The notes under the pieces: generated by a model
Database searches by the model: none
What the model was told of the DNA's origin: nothing
The model's input: the letters and a program-made list of their open reading frames with translations, nothing else
Shown: one piece after another, positions 1-8,227 of the stretch
How the letters are laid out: the number at the start of each line of letters is the position of its first letter
Numbering within the stretch: the first letter of the stretch is position 1
Made by a program: the position numbers and the translations under genes
Source of the DNA: an uncultured Ruminococcus sp.
GTDB lineage: Bacteria; Bacillota; Clostridia; Oscillospirales; Ruminococcaceae
Length of the DNA stretch: 18,531 nt
Assembly (NCBI GenBank): GCA_905199285.1
Contig: CAJKFZ010000025.1
Span: 1-18,531, forward strand
Direction of reading: 5' to 3'

Positions 1-1
1 G

Positions 2-913
2 AACATGATTGCCGGATTTCTGCCTATGTCCGGCGGCAGTGTTTCCATCTTCGGAACGGATATCACTAAAGAACCTGTAAAGGCAAAGAAAAATATCGGC
101 TACCTGCCGGAAATACCTCCGGTTTATCCCGATATGAAGGTAAGCGAATATCTCTCGTTCTGTGCCGGGCTCAAAAAAATTCCTGCCGGTGAAAAAAAGG
201 ATGAGATCAAGCGTGTTATGACTCTTCTCGGCATTACAGACGTTAAGGGCAAACTCATACGCAACCTTTCAAAGGGCTATAAACAGCGTGTAGGATTTGC
301 TCAAGCGCTGCTCGGAAATCCTAAATTCATCATTCTTGATGAACCGACTGTCGGTCTTGACCCGAATCAGGTAATCGAGGTAAGAAAGATTATCAAAAAT
401 CTGAAAAAAGACCACACGGTTATTTTCAGCTCACATATCCTCAGCGAAGTAAGCGAGGTCTGCGACAGAGTAATTATCATCAATAAGGGCGATATAAGGG
501 CGATCGACACTATTGAAAACCTTGAAAAATCGTACAGCTCTACCCTTGTCCTCAACATTAAGGTAAAAGGTTCAAAGAGCAAGGCTGCCTCTATTATTGA
601 AACCGCTGACGGCGTTAAAGAGCTTCTTTCTATTAATGATGAAGGAAACGATATATTCTCGTTCAGCGTTCAGCTTGAAGGCGACGCTGAAGCAATTCAG
701 GATTCCATTATGAACGAACTGATTAAAAATCATGTCCGTATCATGGAGATCTATACGGACAAGCCTAATCTTGAAGACGTATTTATCGAACTTATCAACC
801 GTCCTGTTCAAAAAACAAAGCTCACCGATCTTCTTGATGAGATCGTTCCAGAAGAAAAAAGCTCCGCTTCATCAGAAAATGACGAAGCTGACGGCGAAAA
901 GGAGGATAATTAA
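2..913 (+). CDS. ABC transporter ATP-binding protein, Gld/Nos type (5' end outside window)
   Basis: This is the ATPase subunit of an ABC exporter. The frame is already open at base 2 and the first visible residues (NMIAGF) normally follow the Walker A loop, so Walker A and roughly 40 N-terminal residues lie outside the window. The ATG at base 5 is therefore internal. Visible motifs are the signature segment LSKGYKQR (a variant of LSGGQ usual in this subclass), Walker B FIILDEP, the D-loop GLDP and the switch histidine in SSHIL. After the nucleotide-binding domain comes an extra C-terminal domain and an acidic Ser/Glu/Asp tail. The stop codon touches the ATG of the permease gene, and its Shine-Dalgarno (AAAGGAGG) lies inside this gene, so the two are translationally linked. 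The substrate is unknown. Gliding motility is not implied in a Firmicute. Confidence 0.92.
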   Translation, partial: NMIAGFLPMSGGSVSIFGTDITKEPVKAKKNIGYLPEIPPVYPDMKVSEYLSFCAGLKKIPAGEKKDEIKRVMTLLGITDVKGKLIRNLSKGYKQRVGFAQALLGNPKFIILDEPTVGLDPNQVIEVRKIIKNLKKDHTVIFSSHILSEVSEVCDRVIIINKGDIRAIDTIENLEKSYSSTLVLNIKVKGSKSKAASIIETADGVKELLSINDEGNDIFSFSVQLEGDAEAIQDSIMNELIKNHVRIMEIYTDKPNLEDVFIELINRPVQKTKLTDLLDEIVPEEKSSASSENDEADGEKEDN

Positions 914-1648
914 ATGTTTTCTGTTTACAAAAAGGACTTGCAGTCGTTCTTCTTTACGCCCTTTGCTTATGCTCTGGCTGCATTATTCATGCTTCTGTTT
1001 ACTTATATTTTCGCAAACCAGATCGGCGGACTGGAATCCGGAAGTCTCGTTGAGTTCTCGTTCACGGGAATTTTTTATGACATAATTTTCTTTTTCATGT
1101 TCCTTATTCCTATTATAACTATGCGAACATTTGCCGATGAAAGAAAATTCGGTACGGAAGTGCTGCTTATGACCTCCCCGATAAGCGTTATTAAAATCGT
1201 TATCGGAAAATTTCTTGCAAACGTAACTGTTTTCCTCTTCATGATGGCAGGCTCTCTTATCTTCCCTATCATCACTGCCAACTACGGAACTGTCGTTATA
1301 AGCCAGCTCATCTGCGCCTATATCGGATTTTTCTTCTGGGGAACAATGTTTATTGCGCTTGGAATGCTCATTTCTTCGTTCACTGAAAGCTCTATCATAG
1401 CTGCTATAATCGGTGAAATAGTAATGTTTGTATTCCTTTTCCTCGATGATTTCGCTTACACTGCGTTTATCTCTCAGTTTCCGAAGCTTCAGTCGGTGCT
1501 TCTGGCATTTGCGGCACAGTCAAGATTCCACTACTTCTCACAGGGCTTCATCCGCCTTTCCGATCTCGTATTTTTCATCTCAGCAATTTTGGTTCTTCTT
1601 TCATGGACATACATTTCCATTGAAAAAAGACGCTGGAACAGGGGGTAA
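914..1648 (+). CDS. ABC-2 type permease, GldF-like
   Basis: This 244-residue integral membrane protein is the probable channel partner of the ATPase just upstream. About six hydrophobic segments are visible: near residues 8-30, 45-65, 90-118, 120-155, 160-185 and 210-235. A conserved-looking cytoplasmic stretch between the second and third contains MRTFADERKFGTEVLL, a type of motif common in ABC-2 permeases such as GldF and NosY. The ATG immediately follows the ATPase stop codon and has AAAGGAGG about eight bases upstream. The next gene starts six bases after this one ends. Order and spacing fit a Gld-like ATPase/permease/auxiliary operon. The transported substrate cannot be read from the sequence. 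Confidence 0.9.
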   Translation: MFSVYKKDLQSFFFTPFAYALAALFMLLFTYIFANQIGGLESGSLVEFSFTGIFYDIIFFFMFLIPIITMRTFADERKFGTEVLLMTSPISVIKIVIGKFLANVTVFLFMMAGSLIFPIITANYGTVVISQLICAYIGFFFWGTMFIALGMLISSFTESSIIAAIIGEIVMFVFLFLDDFAYTAFISQFPKLQSVLLAFAAQSRFHYFSQGFIRLSDLVFFISAILVLLSWTYISIEKRRWNRG

Positions 1649-1654
1649 TCTCTT

Positions 1655-3151
1655 ATGCAGAAACGTAAATTCAATTTATCCGGACCTATTGCAATTGTCA
1701 TTGCATTAATAGTTCTTCTCATTTTCGTACCAATAAATCTTATCGTAGCTTATTACGACAAGGTCTATGATATGACGCCGGCAGGAAAATATACGCTTAA
1801 TCCGGTAACAGCCGAGCTTCTTGATAATACTTCCGATAAGGAAATAGAAGTTTATTTCACATCCGAACTCCGTAACCTGCAATCAAATCAGGTGCTTGAA
1901 TATCTCCCGCTCTATCACACCCTCACACAGCTTGATGAACGTGATAATATCAAGCTTATCTGCTTTGATCCCAACAGCGACCCTGTTACCTCGGCTTCTC
2001 TTGATCCAACAGGAATCCTTGGGGTAAACGTCGGAGATGTTTTTGTTAAATCAGGCGATGTCGTAAAAAAAGTCAGCCATACGCTTATATTCCAGAATGA
2101 TTTGAGAGAATATGCCGGTGAAGACCTTATCGCCGGAGCAATTAAAATCTGCACCAGCGGTTCTCTTCCGACTGTTTACTTCCTCACAGGACACGGCGAA
2201 AAATCCATTGAAGACAGCTACAAAATATATGCCGATCAGCTCAGAAGCCAAAACTATGATGTTAAAGAACTGAACCTTGATGAAGCTTCCTCTATGCCGG
2301 AAAACGCAAAGATAGTATATATTGCCGGTCCTCAGAGCGATATTACAGATCATGAAGCTGAACTTCTTGATGCTTATCTTGAAAACGGCGGTTCAGCTTC
2401 TTTCCTGCTTGCTCCCTGTGAAACTGAAGGTCGCTTTTTGAATATAGAAAAAATTCTTGATAAATTCGGCATTCTTGTAGATTATAACTATGTTACTGAA
2501 ACAAATGCTGTTAACAAGCTCTATAACCAAAAGTCTGAACAGAGCGACAACTTCATGCGTGTCAGCTACGTTCCTGCTACGGATGACTTCACAGAGGATC
2601 TGACAACAGATATCCTTACTCTCGTTCAGGAAGGCGGCTACACGGCTGGTATCGCCAATGCAAGAAGTCTTGCCGAAATTCCGGAAAGTTCGTTTGCAAA
2701 CGCCGGAAATGTTGAGATATCACCTATCATTGAAAATACTCCTTCATCAACGGACGGAACTTATTCAACCGTAAGCCGTTCAATGGGAGGAGATGATACG
2801 ACTATTCTTGAAGCAGATAACGATCTTAGCGGTATTGAGCTTGCATTCGGTTATTACGCCTATAATAAGCTCACAGGCGGAAAAGTAATTGCAATCGGCT
2901 CAACTTCCATGATAGACGCCGATGAAGTTTCCCCTTCAGTCAACGGAACAGGAATGCTGACACTCTTCTCAAATACATGGCTCTACACCATCGAAGATGA
3001 GATCGGTATCGGAAACAAGGTAACCGCCGTTGACTCCATGAATTTCAAAGATGCAAACGAGGCAACAACCGCTATTGCGTTAACTGTTATAATCCCGCTT
3101 GTTGTCGCAGTTATAGGCGTTGCGGTATGGCTTAAAAGGAGACACGCATAA
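1655..3151 (+). CDS. GldG-like ABC transporter auxiliary protein
   Basis: This 498-residue protein has one N-terminal membrane span (about residues 10-32), a large extracytoplasmic region and one C-terminal span (about 470-491) followed by the basic end KRRHA. The region just after the first span (YDMTPAGKYTLNPVTAELL) resembles the start of the GldG/ABC_transp_aux domain. A later stretch (VYFLTGHGEKSIED) matches the conserved TGHGE segment of that family. Members are encoded beside Gld-like ATPases and permeases and are thought to be accessory exporter subunits; their biochemistry is not settled. The Shine-Dalgarno is the run of five G at the end of the permease gene. Its stop codon overlaps the next ATG by one base (TAATG), so all four genes probably form one operon. 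Confidence 0.87.
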   Translation: MQKRKFNLSGPIAIVIALIVLLIFVPINLIVAYYDKVYDMTPAGKYTLNPVTAELLDNTSDKEIEVYFTSELRNLQSNQVLEYLPLYHTLTQLDERDNIKLICFDPNSDPVTSASLDPTGILGVNVGDVFVKSGDVVKKVSHTLIFQNDLREYAGEDLIAGAIKICTSGSLPTVYFLTGHGEKSIEDSYKIYADQLRSQNYDVKELNLDEASSMPENAKIVYIAGPQSDITDHEAELLDAYLENGGSASFLLAPCETEGRFLNIEKILDKFGILVDYNYVTETNAVNKLYNQKSEQSDNFMRVSYVPATDDFTEDLTTDILTLVQEGGYTAGIANARSLAEIPESSFANAGNVEISPIIENTPSSTDGTYSTVSRSMGGDDTTILEADNDLSGIELAFGYYAYNKLTGGKVIAIGSTSMIDADEVSPSVNGTGMLTLFSNTWLYTIEDEIGIGNKVTAVDSMNFKDANEATTAIALTVIIPLVVAVIGVAVWLKRRHA

Positions 3152-4524
3152 TGAAAAAAAATGTTATCGCATTAGTTGTTCTTCTGGCTGCGGCTGGAGG
3201 ATCAGTCGGAGCATACCTCGCAGTTAAAGATAAAAAGGATGACGAAACGAAACAGTATCAAGAACAGATAGCTGATCTTAGCCTGTTCAATTTCGATGCC
3301 GAAAGCATAAATAAAATTGAGTTTATTTCTTCCGAAGGCAAGTATACTGCTGAACTGGCAGATTCTACGTGGCAGCTTACAAATGGTGATGATTTTCCTC
3401 TTGATCAGGATTATATAAATCTTCTCCGAACATATGTAAGTCAGCTTAATGCCGAAACAAGCTATAGCGGCAACAAGGCAGATTATGGTCTTGATGACGA
3501 AAATGCAAGTACTATTATCCTCAGCAGCAGTGATCAGAGCTATACCATTCATATTGGAAACGTTTCGCCTACAAAAGATTATTATTATGTTTCTGTTGGT
3601 GAAAAGGATCAGATATACGCAGTAAGCTCGCTTTACGGCAGCGAATTCAGCACAGATCGTCTTATGCTTAAAGCAAAAGAGCTTGTCCCGTATGACGATT
3701 TCGGAATTTCAGAGATCATTATAAAGAAAAACAACGAGATCACTTGTGAGCTTAAATATGACCCGGAATCATACAGCTGGAGCCTTCCGGAAGAATATGC
3801 AGGTCTTACATTTGACAACACAGCCGTAACTTCTATGGTTAACAGCATGACAAGACTTCAGGCTGAGCAGATGCTTGATGAAAACCTTGAAGATCTTTCA
3901 AAATACGGTTTCGATGATCCCTATGCGGAAGTTACAATAAAAGGACTTGACGGAACAGAACGTGTGATAACTATAGGAAACTCCTATAACGGCGGAACTT
4001 ATTCAAACGTTCTCATCGGAGACGATAATCAGGTTGAAGCTTATTATACAGCCGATCTAAATTTCGTTGATAAAACTCCGTTTGACTTTTTGGCAGATAC
4101 TATTTATAATCCGTCAATGTACGAAGTAACCGGTCTTGATCTGACTTTCGGCGGAAAAGAATACAATATCACTATTGATATGAATGAAAGTAAGGGAACT
4201 TTCAACGGCGCTGAATTCAATATGAACATCATGAACGTTTCCACCGCTTTCCAGAATTTCTATTCTTCTTTCACAACAGTGATCCTCTCCGGAATTGATA
4301 TGAAAGCAGAGCCGACGCTTGATGAACCGCTCCTTACTGCTGTTTATCATTGCAGCGACGGTACTGATTTTACCTATCAGCTTGTTGCCGGAGAAAATGA
4401 AAACTGCTATATTTTCAACGATGGCGAATACACAGGTATGCTTCTTTCTTCAAGCAGACTTACGGGAAAAAATTCCGTTCAGAGCTTTCTTGAAAAATTT
4501 ATCAGCACAGCAAATTTAGAATAA
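3151..4524 (+). CDS. DUF4340 domain protein, membrane anchored
   Basis: This 457-residue protein has an N-terminal span (about residues 5-25) and an extracytoplasmic body. The body contains two related modules of the DUF4340 type. The first runs from about residue 55 and includes STWQLTNGDDFPLD, the YGLDDENAS turn and an IHIGN strand. The second includes YGFDDPYAEVTIKG and ITIGNS. There is no lipobox cysteine, so it is a membrane-anchored protein and not a lipoprotein. DUF4340 proteins are regularly found beside GldG-like proteins, which is the arrangement here. A role as the external part of the exporter or as a substrate-handling factor is inference. A hairpin eight bases after the stop may partly terminate this operon before the next gene. 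Confidence 0.87.
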   Translation: MKKNVIALVVLLAAAGGSVGAYLAVKDKKDDETKQYQEQIADLSLFNFDAESINKIEFISSEGKYTAELADSTWQLTNGDDFPLDQDYINLLRTYVSQLNAETSYSGNKADYGLDDENASTIILSSSDQSYTIHIGNVSPTKDYYYVSVGEKDQIYAVSSLYGSEFSTDRLMLKAKELVPYDDFGISEIIIKKNNEITCELKYDPESYSWSLPEEYAGLTFDNTAVTSMVNSMTRLQAEQMLDENLEDLSKYGFDDPYAEVTIKGLDGTERVITIGNSYNGGTYSNVLIGDDNQVEAYYTADLNFVDKTPFDFLADTIYNPSMYEVTGLDLTFGGKEYNITIDMNESKGTFNGAEFNMNIMNVSTAFQNFYSSFTTVILSGIDMKAEPTLDEPLLTAVYHCSDGTDFTYQLVAGENENCYIFNDGEYTGMLLSSSRLTGKNSVQSFLEKFISTANLE

Positions 4525-4531
4525 TATCAGT

Positions 4532-4561
4532 AAACAGCGTCTGAAACGGCGCTGTTTTCAT
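4532..4561 (+). terminator. weak intrinsic terminator or attenuator
   Basis: An 8-bp perfect stem (4532-4539 with 4550-4557) has a 10-base loop that can itself form CGT/ACG pairs, followed by a short TTTTCATT. The U-tract is short and the next gene starts only 13 bases later, so it may only reduce read-through from the exporter operon. Confidence 0.55.
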
Positions 4562-4573
4562 TAGGAGAACATT

Positions 4574-5125
4574 ATGAAAAATAAAAATATAGTCTTAACG
4601 GCTGTTATAGCTTTCATTGCAGCTCTTCTTGCAATTGCAGGCATCAATCTTTTTCCGGAAAATGATGATGAGAATTCATCCCGGACTGAAACTTCGTCAA
4701 GCTATATAAGCGAAATAACAGAAGCCGTATCTTCTTACGAAACTGCCACAACAGAGCAGAAAACCACATCAGCCTATATAAGCAAATCGACTGAATCTAC
4801 AGAAACACGAACCGAAGCAACAACATCTTATGAGAGTTCATATGTTGAATACCACTTTCGCAATGAGAAACTTCTCAACCAGCACTTTGAAAAGCACGGA
4901 GGAGAATTTTCTGATTATTTCGGATATGAAACAGCACAAGAATACGAAAAAGGTGCAAGCGATGTTATAAACAATCCTGACGCATTATATAAAACAGAAG
5001 CCGAGGACGGCGACGGTGTTTACTATCTCGAAAGCACCAACGAATTCGTCATTCTTTCAACGGACGGATATATCAGAACATATTTCCTGCCAAGCGGTGG
5101 GATAGACTATTTCAACCGCCAATAA
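4574..5125 (+). CDS. membrane-anchored protein with Ser/Thr linker and compact, possibly toxin-like C-terminal module
   Basis: The 183-residue product has a signal-anchor (residues about 6-26), a low-complexity Ser/Thr/Glu linker (34-90) in which an S-x-YIS unit occurs twice, and a folded module from about 90 to the end. That module has H104, K107-H108-G109, E111-F112, a T-A-x-EY element, an acidic DGD turn, TNEF at 155-158, and DGYIRTYF at 164-171. I recall similar modules (HxxKHG-EF ... EY ... TNEF ... DGxIRTYF) at the C termini of secreted clostridial proteins and polymorphic-toxin-like proteins, possibly of the Barnase/EndoU/colicin/RelE (BECR) RNase fold. That is memory plus inference. 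AGGAGA lies seven bases before the ATG. uvrC begins 11 bases downstream, and no immunity gene is visible. The gene is real; its function is unproven. Confidence 0.75.
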   Translation: MKNKNIVLTAVIAFIAALLAIAGINLFPENDDENSSRTETSSSYISEITEAVSSYETATTEQKTTSAYISKSTESTETRTEATTSYESSYVEYHFRNEKLLNQHFEKHGGEFSDYFGYETAQEYEKGASDVINNPDALYKTEAEDGDGVYYLESTNEFVILSTDGYIRTYFLPSGGIDYFNRQ

Positions 5126-5136
5126 TGAGGTGAACC

Positions 5137-6957
5137 ATGAATCCAAGACTTCCCTATCTTCGTGAAAAAACTGCAAAGCTCACTCTTTCGCCGGGAGTTT
5201 ATATAATGAAGAACCGTGAAAGCGCAATAATTTATATCGGAAAAGCTAAAAATCTCCGCAACCGTGTAACAAGCTATTTCCGTGAAAATCCCGATCATTC
5301 GCCAAAAGTAGCAGCAATGGTTTCAAATGTTCACGATTATGATTTTATCGTGACAGACAGCGAGTATGAAGCTCTACTGCTCGAATGCAGTCTTATCAAA
5401 CAGCATAAGCCTAAGTATAATATTCTTCTCAAAGACGATAAGGGCTACCACTATATCAGGATATCGGACGAGGAATATCCTCGTATAACTAACGAGAAAA
5501 ATACTGCTGAACCCGGAAAATATCTCGGACCGTATACAAGCGGTTTTATAACCAGAGAAACAGTAAACGAAGCTAACCGTGTTTTCATGCTTCCGACCTG
5601 CCGAAAAAATTTTCCGCAGGATTTTGGGAAAAATCGTCCGTGCCTTAACTATCATATCAAAACCTGCATGGGACTCTGCCGTGGAAAAATAAGCGCTGAA
5701 GCTTATCGGAATGCCGTTTCAGAGGCGGTCAGCTTTATAAAAAGCGGAAGCGCTCAGTCCGTTGAGCGAATGGAAGAGGAAATGAACTCAGCGGCAGAAA
5801 ACCTCGATTTTGAAAAAGCTGCCATGCTCCGTGACCGAATAGTCGCAGTAAAAAAGGCTTCGGAAAAACAGAAAATCATCAACAGCGGTATCGACTTCGC
5901 TGACGTTATCGGAATTGCCGAGATATACAGCGAAATATTTATTTCTGTTCTCATGTACCGTGAAAGCAGACTCTATGACAAAGCCGTTTTCGAGTTTGAA
6001 AAGCCGGACGGCGGCGAGGATGTTCTCAGCATTTTTATGATGCAGTTTTACTACGACAGAAATGATATCCCCAAAAACATAATACTCGACCATATTCCCG
6101 ATGATTCGGAACTTATAACCGAGCTTATGGAGCATAATTCTTCCCACAAAATCAACCTTCATATTCCACAGAAGGGCAAGCAACTTGAGCTTTTAAGGCT
6201 TGCGAAAAATAACAGCGCTGAGTACGCTGCACTGAAAAATAATCGTACTGCAAAAGAAGTCATCGCTCTTGAACAGCTTGGAAAAAGTCTCGGACTTGCA
6301 AAGCCTCCGAAATATATTGAAGCGTATGATATCTCAAATCTGTCGTCCGAATCAATGGTCGCAGGAATGGTAGTTTTCGAGGACGGTCAGCCGCTGAAAA
6401 AAGCTTACAAACGTTTCACTATCAAAGATATTGCTTATCAGAACGATTACGGCAGTATGCAGGAAGTTCTCCGTCGCCGGCTTATGCATATAAAAACCGG
6501 TGAGGGCGATGAATATTTCACACGAACTCCCGATCTGATACTTCTCGACGGCGGTAAAGGACACGTTCATGCAGTTCAGGAAGTTATGAGCGAACTCGGG
6601 TTGACCATTCCCCTTTTCGGCATGGTCAAGGACAACAAACACCGCACCCGTGCAATTGCGGCTCAGGGACATGAGATTCAGATAAACAGCCTTAAATCGG
6701 CATTTAATCTTGTTACGAGGATTCAGGATGAAGTACACCGCTATTCGGTAAGCTATATGCACTCAAAGCACAAGAAACGGGCATACAGCTCGGAGCTTTT
6801 AAAGATAAAGGGTATCGGAGAAAAGAAAGCTGCAAAGCTTATGACGACGTTTAAGACTAAGGAAAATCTGAAAAAAGCTTCTCCGGAAGAACTTGCGAAA
6901 GCTGCCGGAATTAATGAAGCTGTAGCATTGGAATTATGGAAAATGTTACAGGAATAA
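5137..6957 (+). CDS. uvrC: excinuclease ABC subunit C
   Basis: UvrC makes the 3' and 5' incisions of nucleotide excision repair in the UvrBC-DNA complex. The 606-residue product has the whole family layout. An N-terminal GIY-YIG nuclease domain spans about 15-95 (GVYIM ... YIGKAKNLRNR). A UVR domain that binds UvrB lies near 207-242 (LDFEKAAMLRDRI). The RNase H-like C-terminal nuclease has its acidic residues in EAYDISN (near 395) and LLDGGKGH (468-475) and a histidine in DEVHRYSV. A terminal helix-hairpin-helix spans about 553-606 (IKGIGEKKAAKL). A cysteine cluster (about residues 148-185, including CLNYHIKTCMGLC) is the kind found in many UvrC proteins. The length is normal. GAGGTGA precedes the ATG. 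It sits 11 bases after the preceding gene and is closed by a strong terminator. Confidence 0.98.
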   Translation: MNPRLPYLREKTAKLTLSPGVYIMKNRESAIIYIGKAKNLRNRVTSYFRENPDHSPKVAAMVSNVHDYDFIVTDSEYEALLLECSLIKQHKPKYNILLKDDKGYHYIRISDEEYPRITNEKNTAEPGKYLGPYTSGFITRETVNEANRVFMLPTCRKNFPQDFGKNRPCLNYHIKTCMGLCRGKISAEAYRNAVSEAVSFIKSGSAQSVERMEEEMNSAAENLDFEKAAMLRDRIVAVKKASEKQKIINSGIDFADVIGIAEIYSEIFISVLMYRESRLYDKAVFEFEKPDGGEDVLSIFMMQFYYDRNDIPKNIILDHIPDDSELITELMEHNSSHKINLHIPQKGKQLELLRLAKNNSAEYAALKNNRTAKEVIALEQLGKSLGLAKPPKYIEAYDISNLSSESMVAGMVVFEDGQPLKKAYKRFTIKDIAYQNDYGSMQEVLRRRLMHIKTGEGDEYFTRTPDLILLDGGKGHVHAVQEVMSELGLTIPLFGMVKDNKHRTRAIAAQGHEIQINSLKSAFNLVTRIQDEVHRYSVSYMHSKHKKRAYSSELLKIKGIGEKKAAKLMTTFKTKENLKKASPEELAKAAGINEAVALELWKMLQE

Positions 6958-6989
6958 AAAAAGACGAACTTTTGGTTCGTCCTTTTTTC
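6956..6989 (+). terminator. intrinsic terminator after uvrC
   Basis: A GACGAAC/GTTCGTC stem (6963-6969 with 6975-6981) with a five-base loop is flanked by an A-run on the left and a T-run (CCTTTTTTC) on the right. It starts at the uvrC stop codon. The A-run and T-run make it plausible in both directions, so it could also stop read-through coming from cysK on the other strand. Confidence 0.88.
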
Positions 6990-7015
6990 AATATTATGCC
7001 TTGACCTAAAACAGA

Positions 7016-7202
7016 CAATGAGGTCAACTTAAGCGATTTTGTTTCTTGGACTGTTGCAAAAGAGTATCCAATCTATGGCTTTAGCCATAATTATTTCAAA
7101 TACCATAGGTATTTGAAATAATTAATACTGGGTTTCCAAAGGGTTGTATAACCCTTTGGCAGGGGTATGGGGACAGCGTCCCCACTTAAGTTGACAACAT
7201 TG
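7016..7202. mobile_element. MITE-like inverted-repeat element, 187 bp
   Basis: The ends are inverted repeats: 7016-7033 and 7185-7202 match as reverse complements at 16 of 18 positions, with 11 in a row identical (7023-7033 against 7185-7195). The middle holds a perfect 16-bp palindrome with a 3-base loop (7089-7104 / 7108-7123), centred within three bases of the element's midpoint. Three smaller hairpins lie inside: 7074-7080/7083-7089, 7136-7145/7150-7159 (10 bp) and 7169-7174/7178-7183. I see no open reading frame of note and no transposase. The right end stops at the base next to the cysK stop codon (7203-7205). A clear target-site duplication was not identified. An alternative reading is a non-mobile structured intergenic or 3'-UTR repeat. 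Confidence 0.6.
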
Positions 7203-8126
7203 CTAAAACAGCGGAGTTGAAAAATATCTCTCTGCCGTATCAGGAAGAATAGTTACAACAGTTTTTCCCTCTCCGAGCTTTTCTGCCAGTTTCAAAGCCG
7301 CTGCAACATTAGTTCCGCTTGAAATTCCGCACATTATTCCTTCTTTTGAAGCAAGATCCTTCGCAGTCTGAATAGCTTCTTCATCCGACACTATATAGAT
7401 ATTATTATAAATTTCCGTGTTAAGTATATCCGGAATAATTCCGTCCCCTATTCCCATCTGAAGATGAGTTCCGATAGTACCTCCGGCAAGAATAGCAGCA
7501 TTTTCCGGTTCAACTGCCCATATCTCTATATCAGGATACTGCGCACGAAGAGCTTCGCCGATTCCTGTTATCGTTCCGCCTGTTCCTATTCCTGAACAGA
7601 AACCGTCTATTTTTCCGGCAGTTTGTTCAAGGATCTCAAGCGCAGTATGGTATTTATGAGCGCCCGTATTATTGGGGTTTGCAAACTGCTGCGGAACAAA
7701 CACATTCTCGTCCTCTTCCGCCATTTTCAGAGCAGTTGAAAGACATTCTTCAATACACTTTCCGATATCGCCGTCATCGTGAACGAGCTTAACTTCAGCT
7801 CCGTAATGAGTAACAAGCTTTCTTCTTTCTTCACTCACGGAATCGGGCATAATAATTATTGTTTTATAGCCTTTTACAGCTCCCACAAGCGCAAGACCTA
7901 TTCCCTGATTTCCGCTTGTAGGTTCAACAATTATAGTATTCTCGCCGATAAGTCCTTCTTTTTCGGCATGACTTATCATGTTGTAAGCTGTTCTTGTTTT
8001 TATTGAACCGCCAACGTTTAGTCCTTCAAATTTTACAAGAACCTCCGCACTTCCCTTTTTTACCATCTTATTAAGCCTTATCATCGGAGTATGTCCCATT
8101 GCTTCAAGGATATTGTTATAAATCAT
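7203..8126 (-). CDS. cysK: cysteine synthase family, PLP-dependent
   Basis: This is a fold-type II PLP enzyme of the O-acetylserine sulfhydrylase family, which makes L-cysteine from O-acetylserine and sulfide in the cytoplasm. Its 307 residues match the usual CysK length. Lys43 in GGSIKTRTA is the Schiff-base lysine. The substrate loop is TSGNQG (70-75), the phosphate-binding loop is GTGGT (181-185), and the C terminus TILPDTAERYFSTPLF is characteristic. Two places differ from the common consensus: TSGNTG has Gln74 in place of Thr, and KDR after the lysine is KTR. The loop change could alter substrate choice, for example O-phosphoserine, cysteine desulfhydration or a related beta-replacement. 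No cysE is adjacent. AAGGAGATC precedes the ATG, and a strong promoter lies upstream. The family is certain; the exact substrate is less so. Confidence 0.9.
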   Translation of the reverse strand: MIYNNILEAMGHTPMIRLNKMVKKGSAEVLVKFEGLNVGGSIKTRTAYNMISHAEKEGLIGENTIIVEPTSGNQGIGLALVGAVKGYKTIIIMPDSVSEERRKLVTHYGAEVKLVHDDGDIGKCIEECLSTALKMAEEDENVFVPQQFANPNNTGAHKYHTALEILEQTAGKIDGFCSGIGTGGTITGIGEALRAQYPDIEIWAVEPENAAILAGGTIGTHLQMGIGDGIIPDILNTEIYNNIYIVSDEEAIQTAKDLASKEGIMCGISSGTNVAAALKLAEKLGEGKTVVTILPDTAERYFSTPLF

Positions 8127-8164
8127 TTAGCAGATCTCCTTTAAAGATAAAATCACTATACACT

Positions 8165-8193
8165 ATTATATACTATTTCTGGAATATATGCAA
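8165..8193 (-). promoter_or_regulatory. sigma-A promoter for cysK
   Basis: On the minus strand, -35 TTGCAT (8188-8193) and -10 TATAAT (8165-8170) are separated by exactly 17 bp. Transcription would start near 8158, about 30 bases before the cysK ATG. I found no T-box or S-box-like leader in so short a distance. Confidence 0.8.
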
Positions 8194-8227
8194 GGTTTAT
8201 TTTTAAGTAAATTCGTTCTTATTCCCC

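Noticed and set aside
5788..6762. Long open frames opposite uvrC on the minus strand
   Set aside because: They are mirror frames of a well-conserved gene with no ribosome sites or recognisable motifs.
7089..7183. Hairpins after cysK read as ordinary terminators
   Set aside because: They lack T-runs on either strand and sit inside symmetric termini, so a repeat element explains them better. The central 16-bp palindrome could still end transcription.
8127..8227. T-box or sulfur-responsive riboswitch before cysK
   Set aside because: The predicted leader is only about 30 bases, too short, and no T-box sequence is visible.
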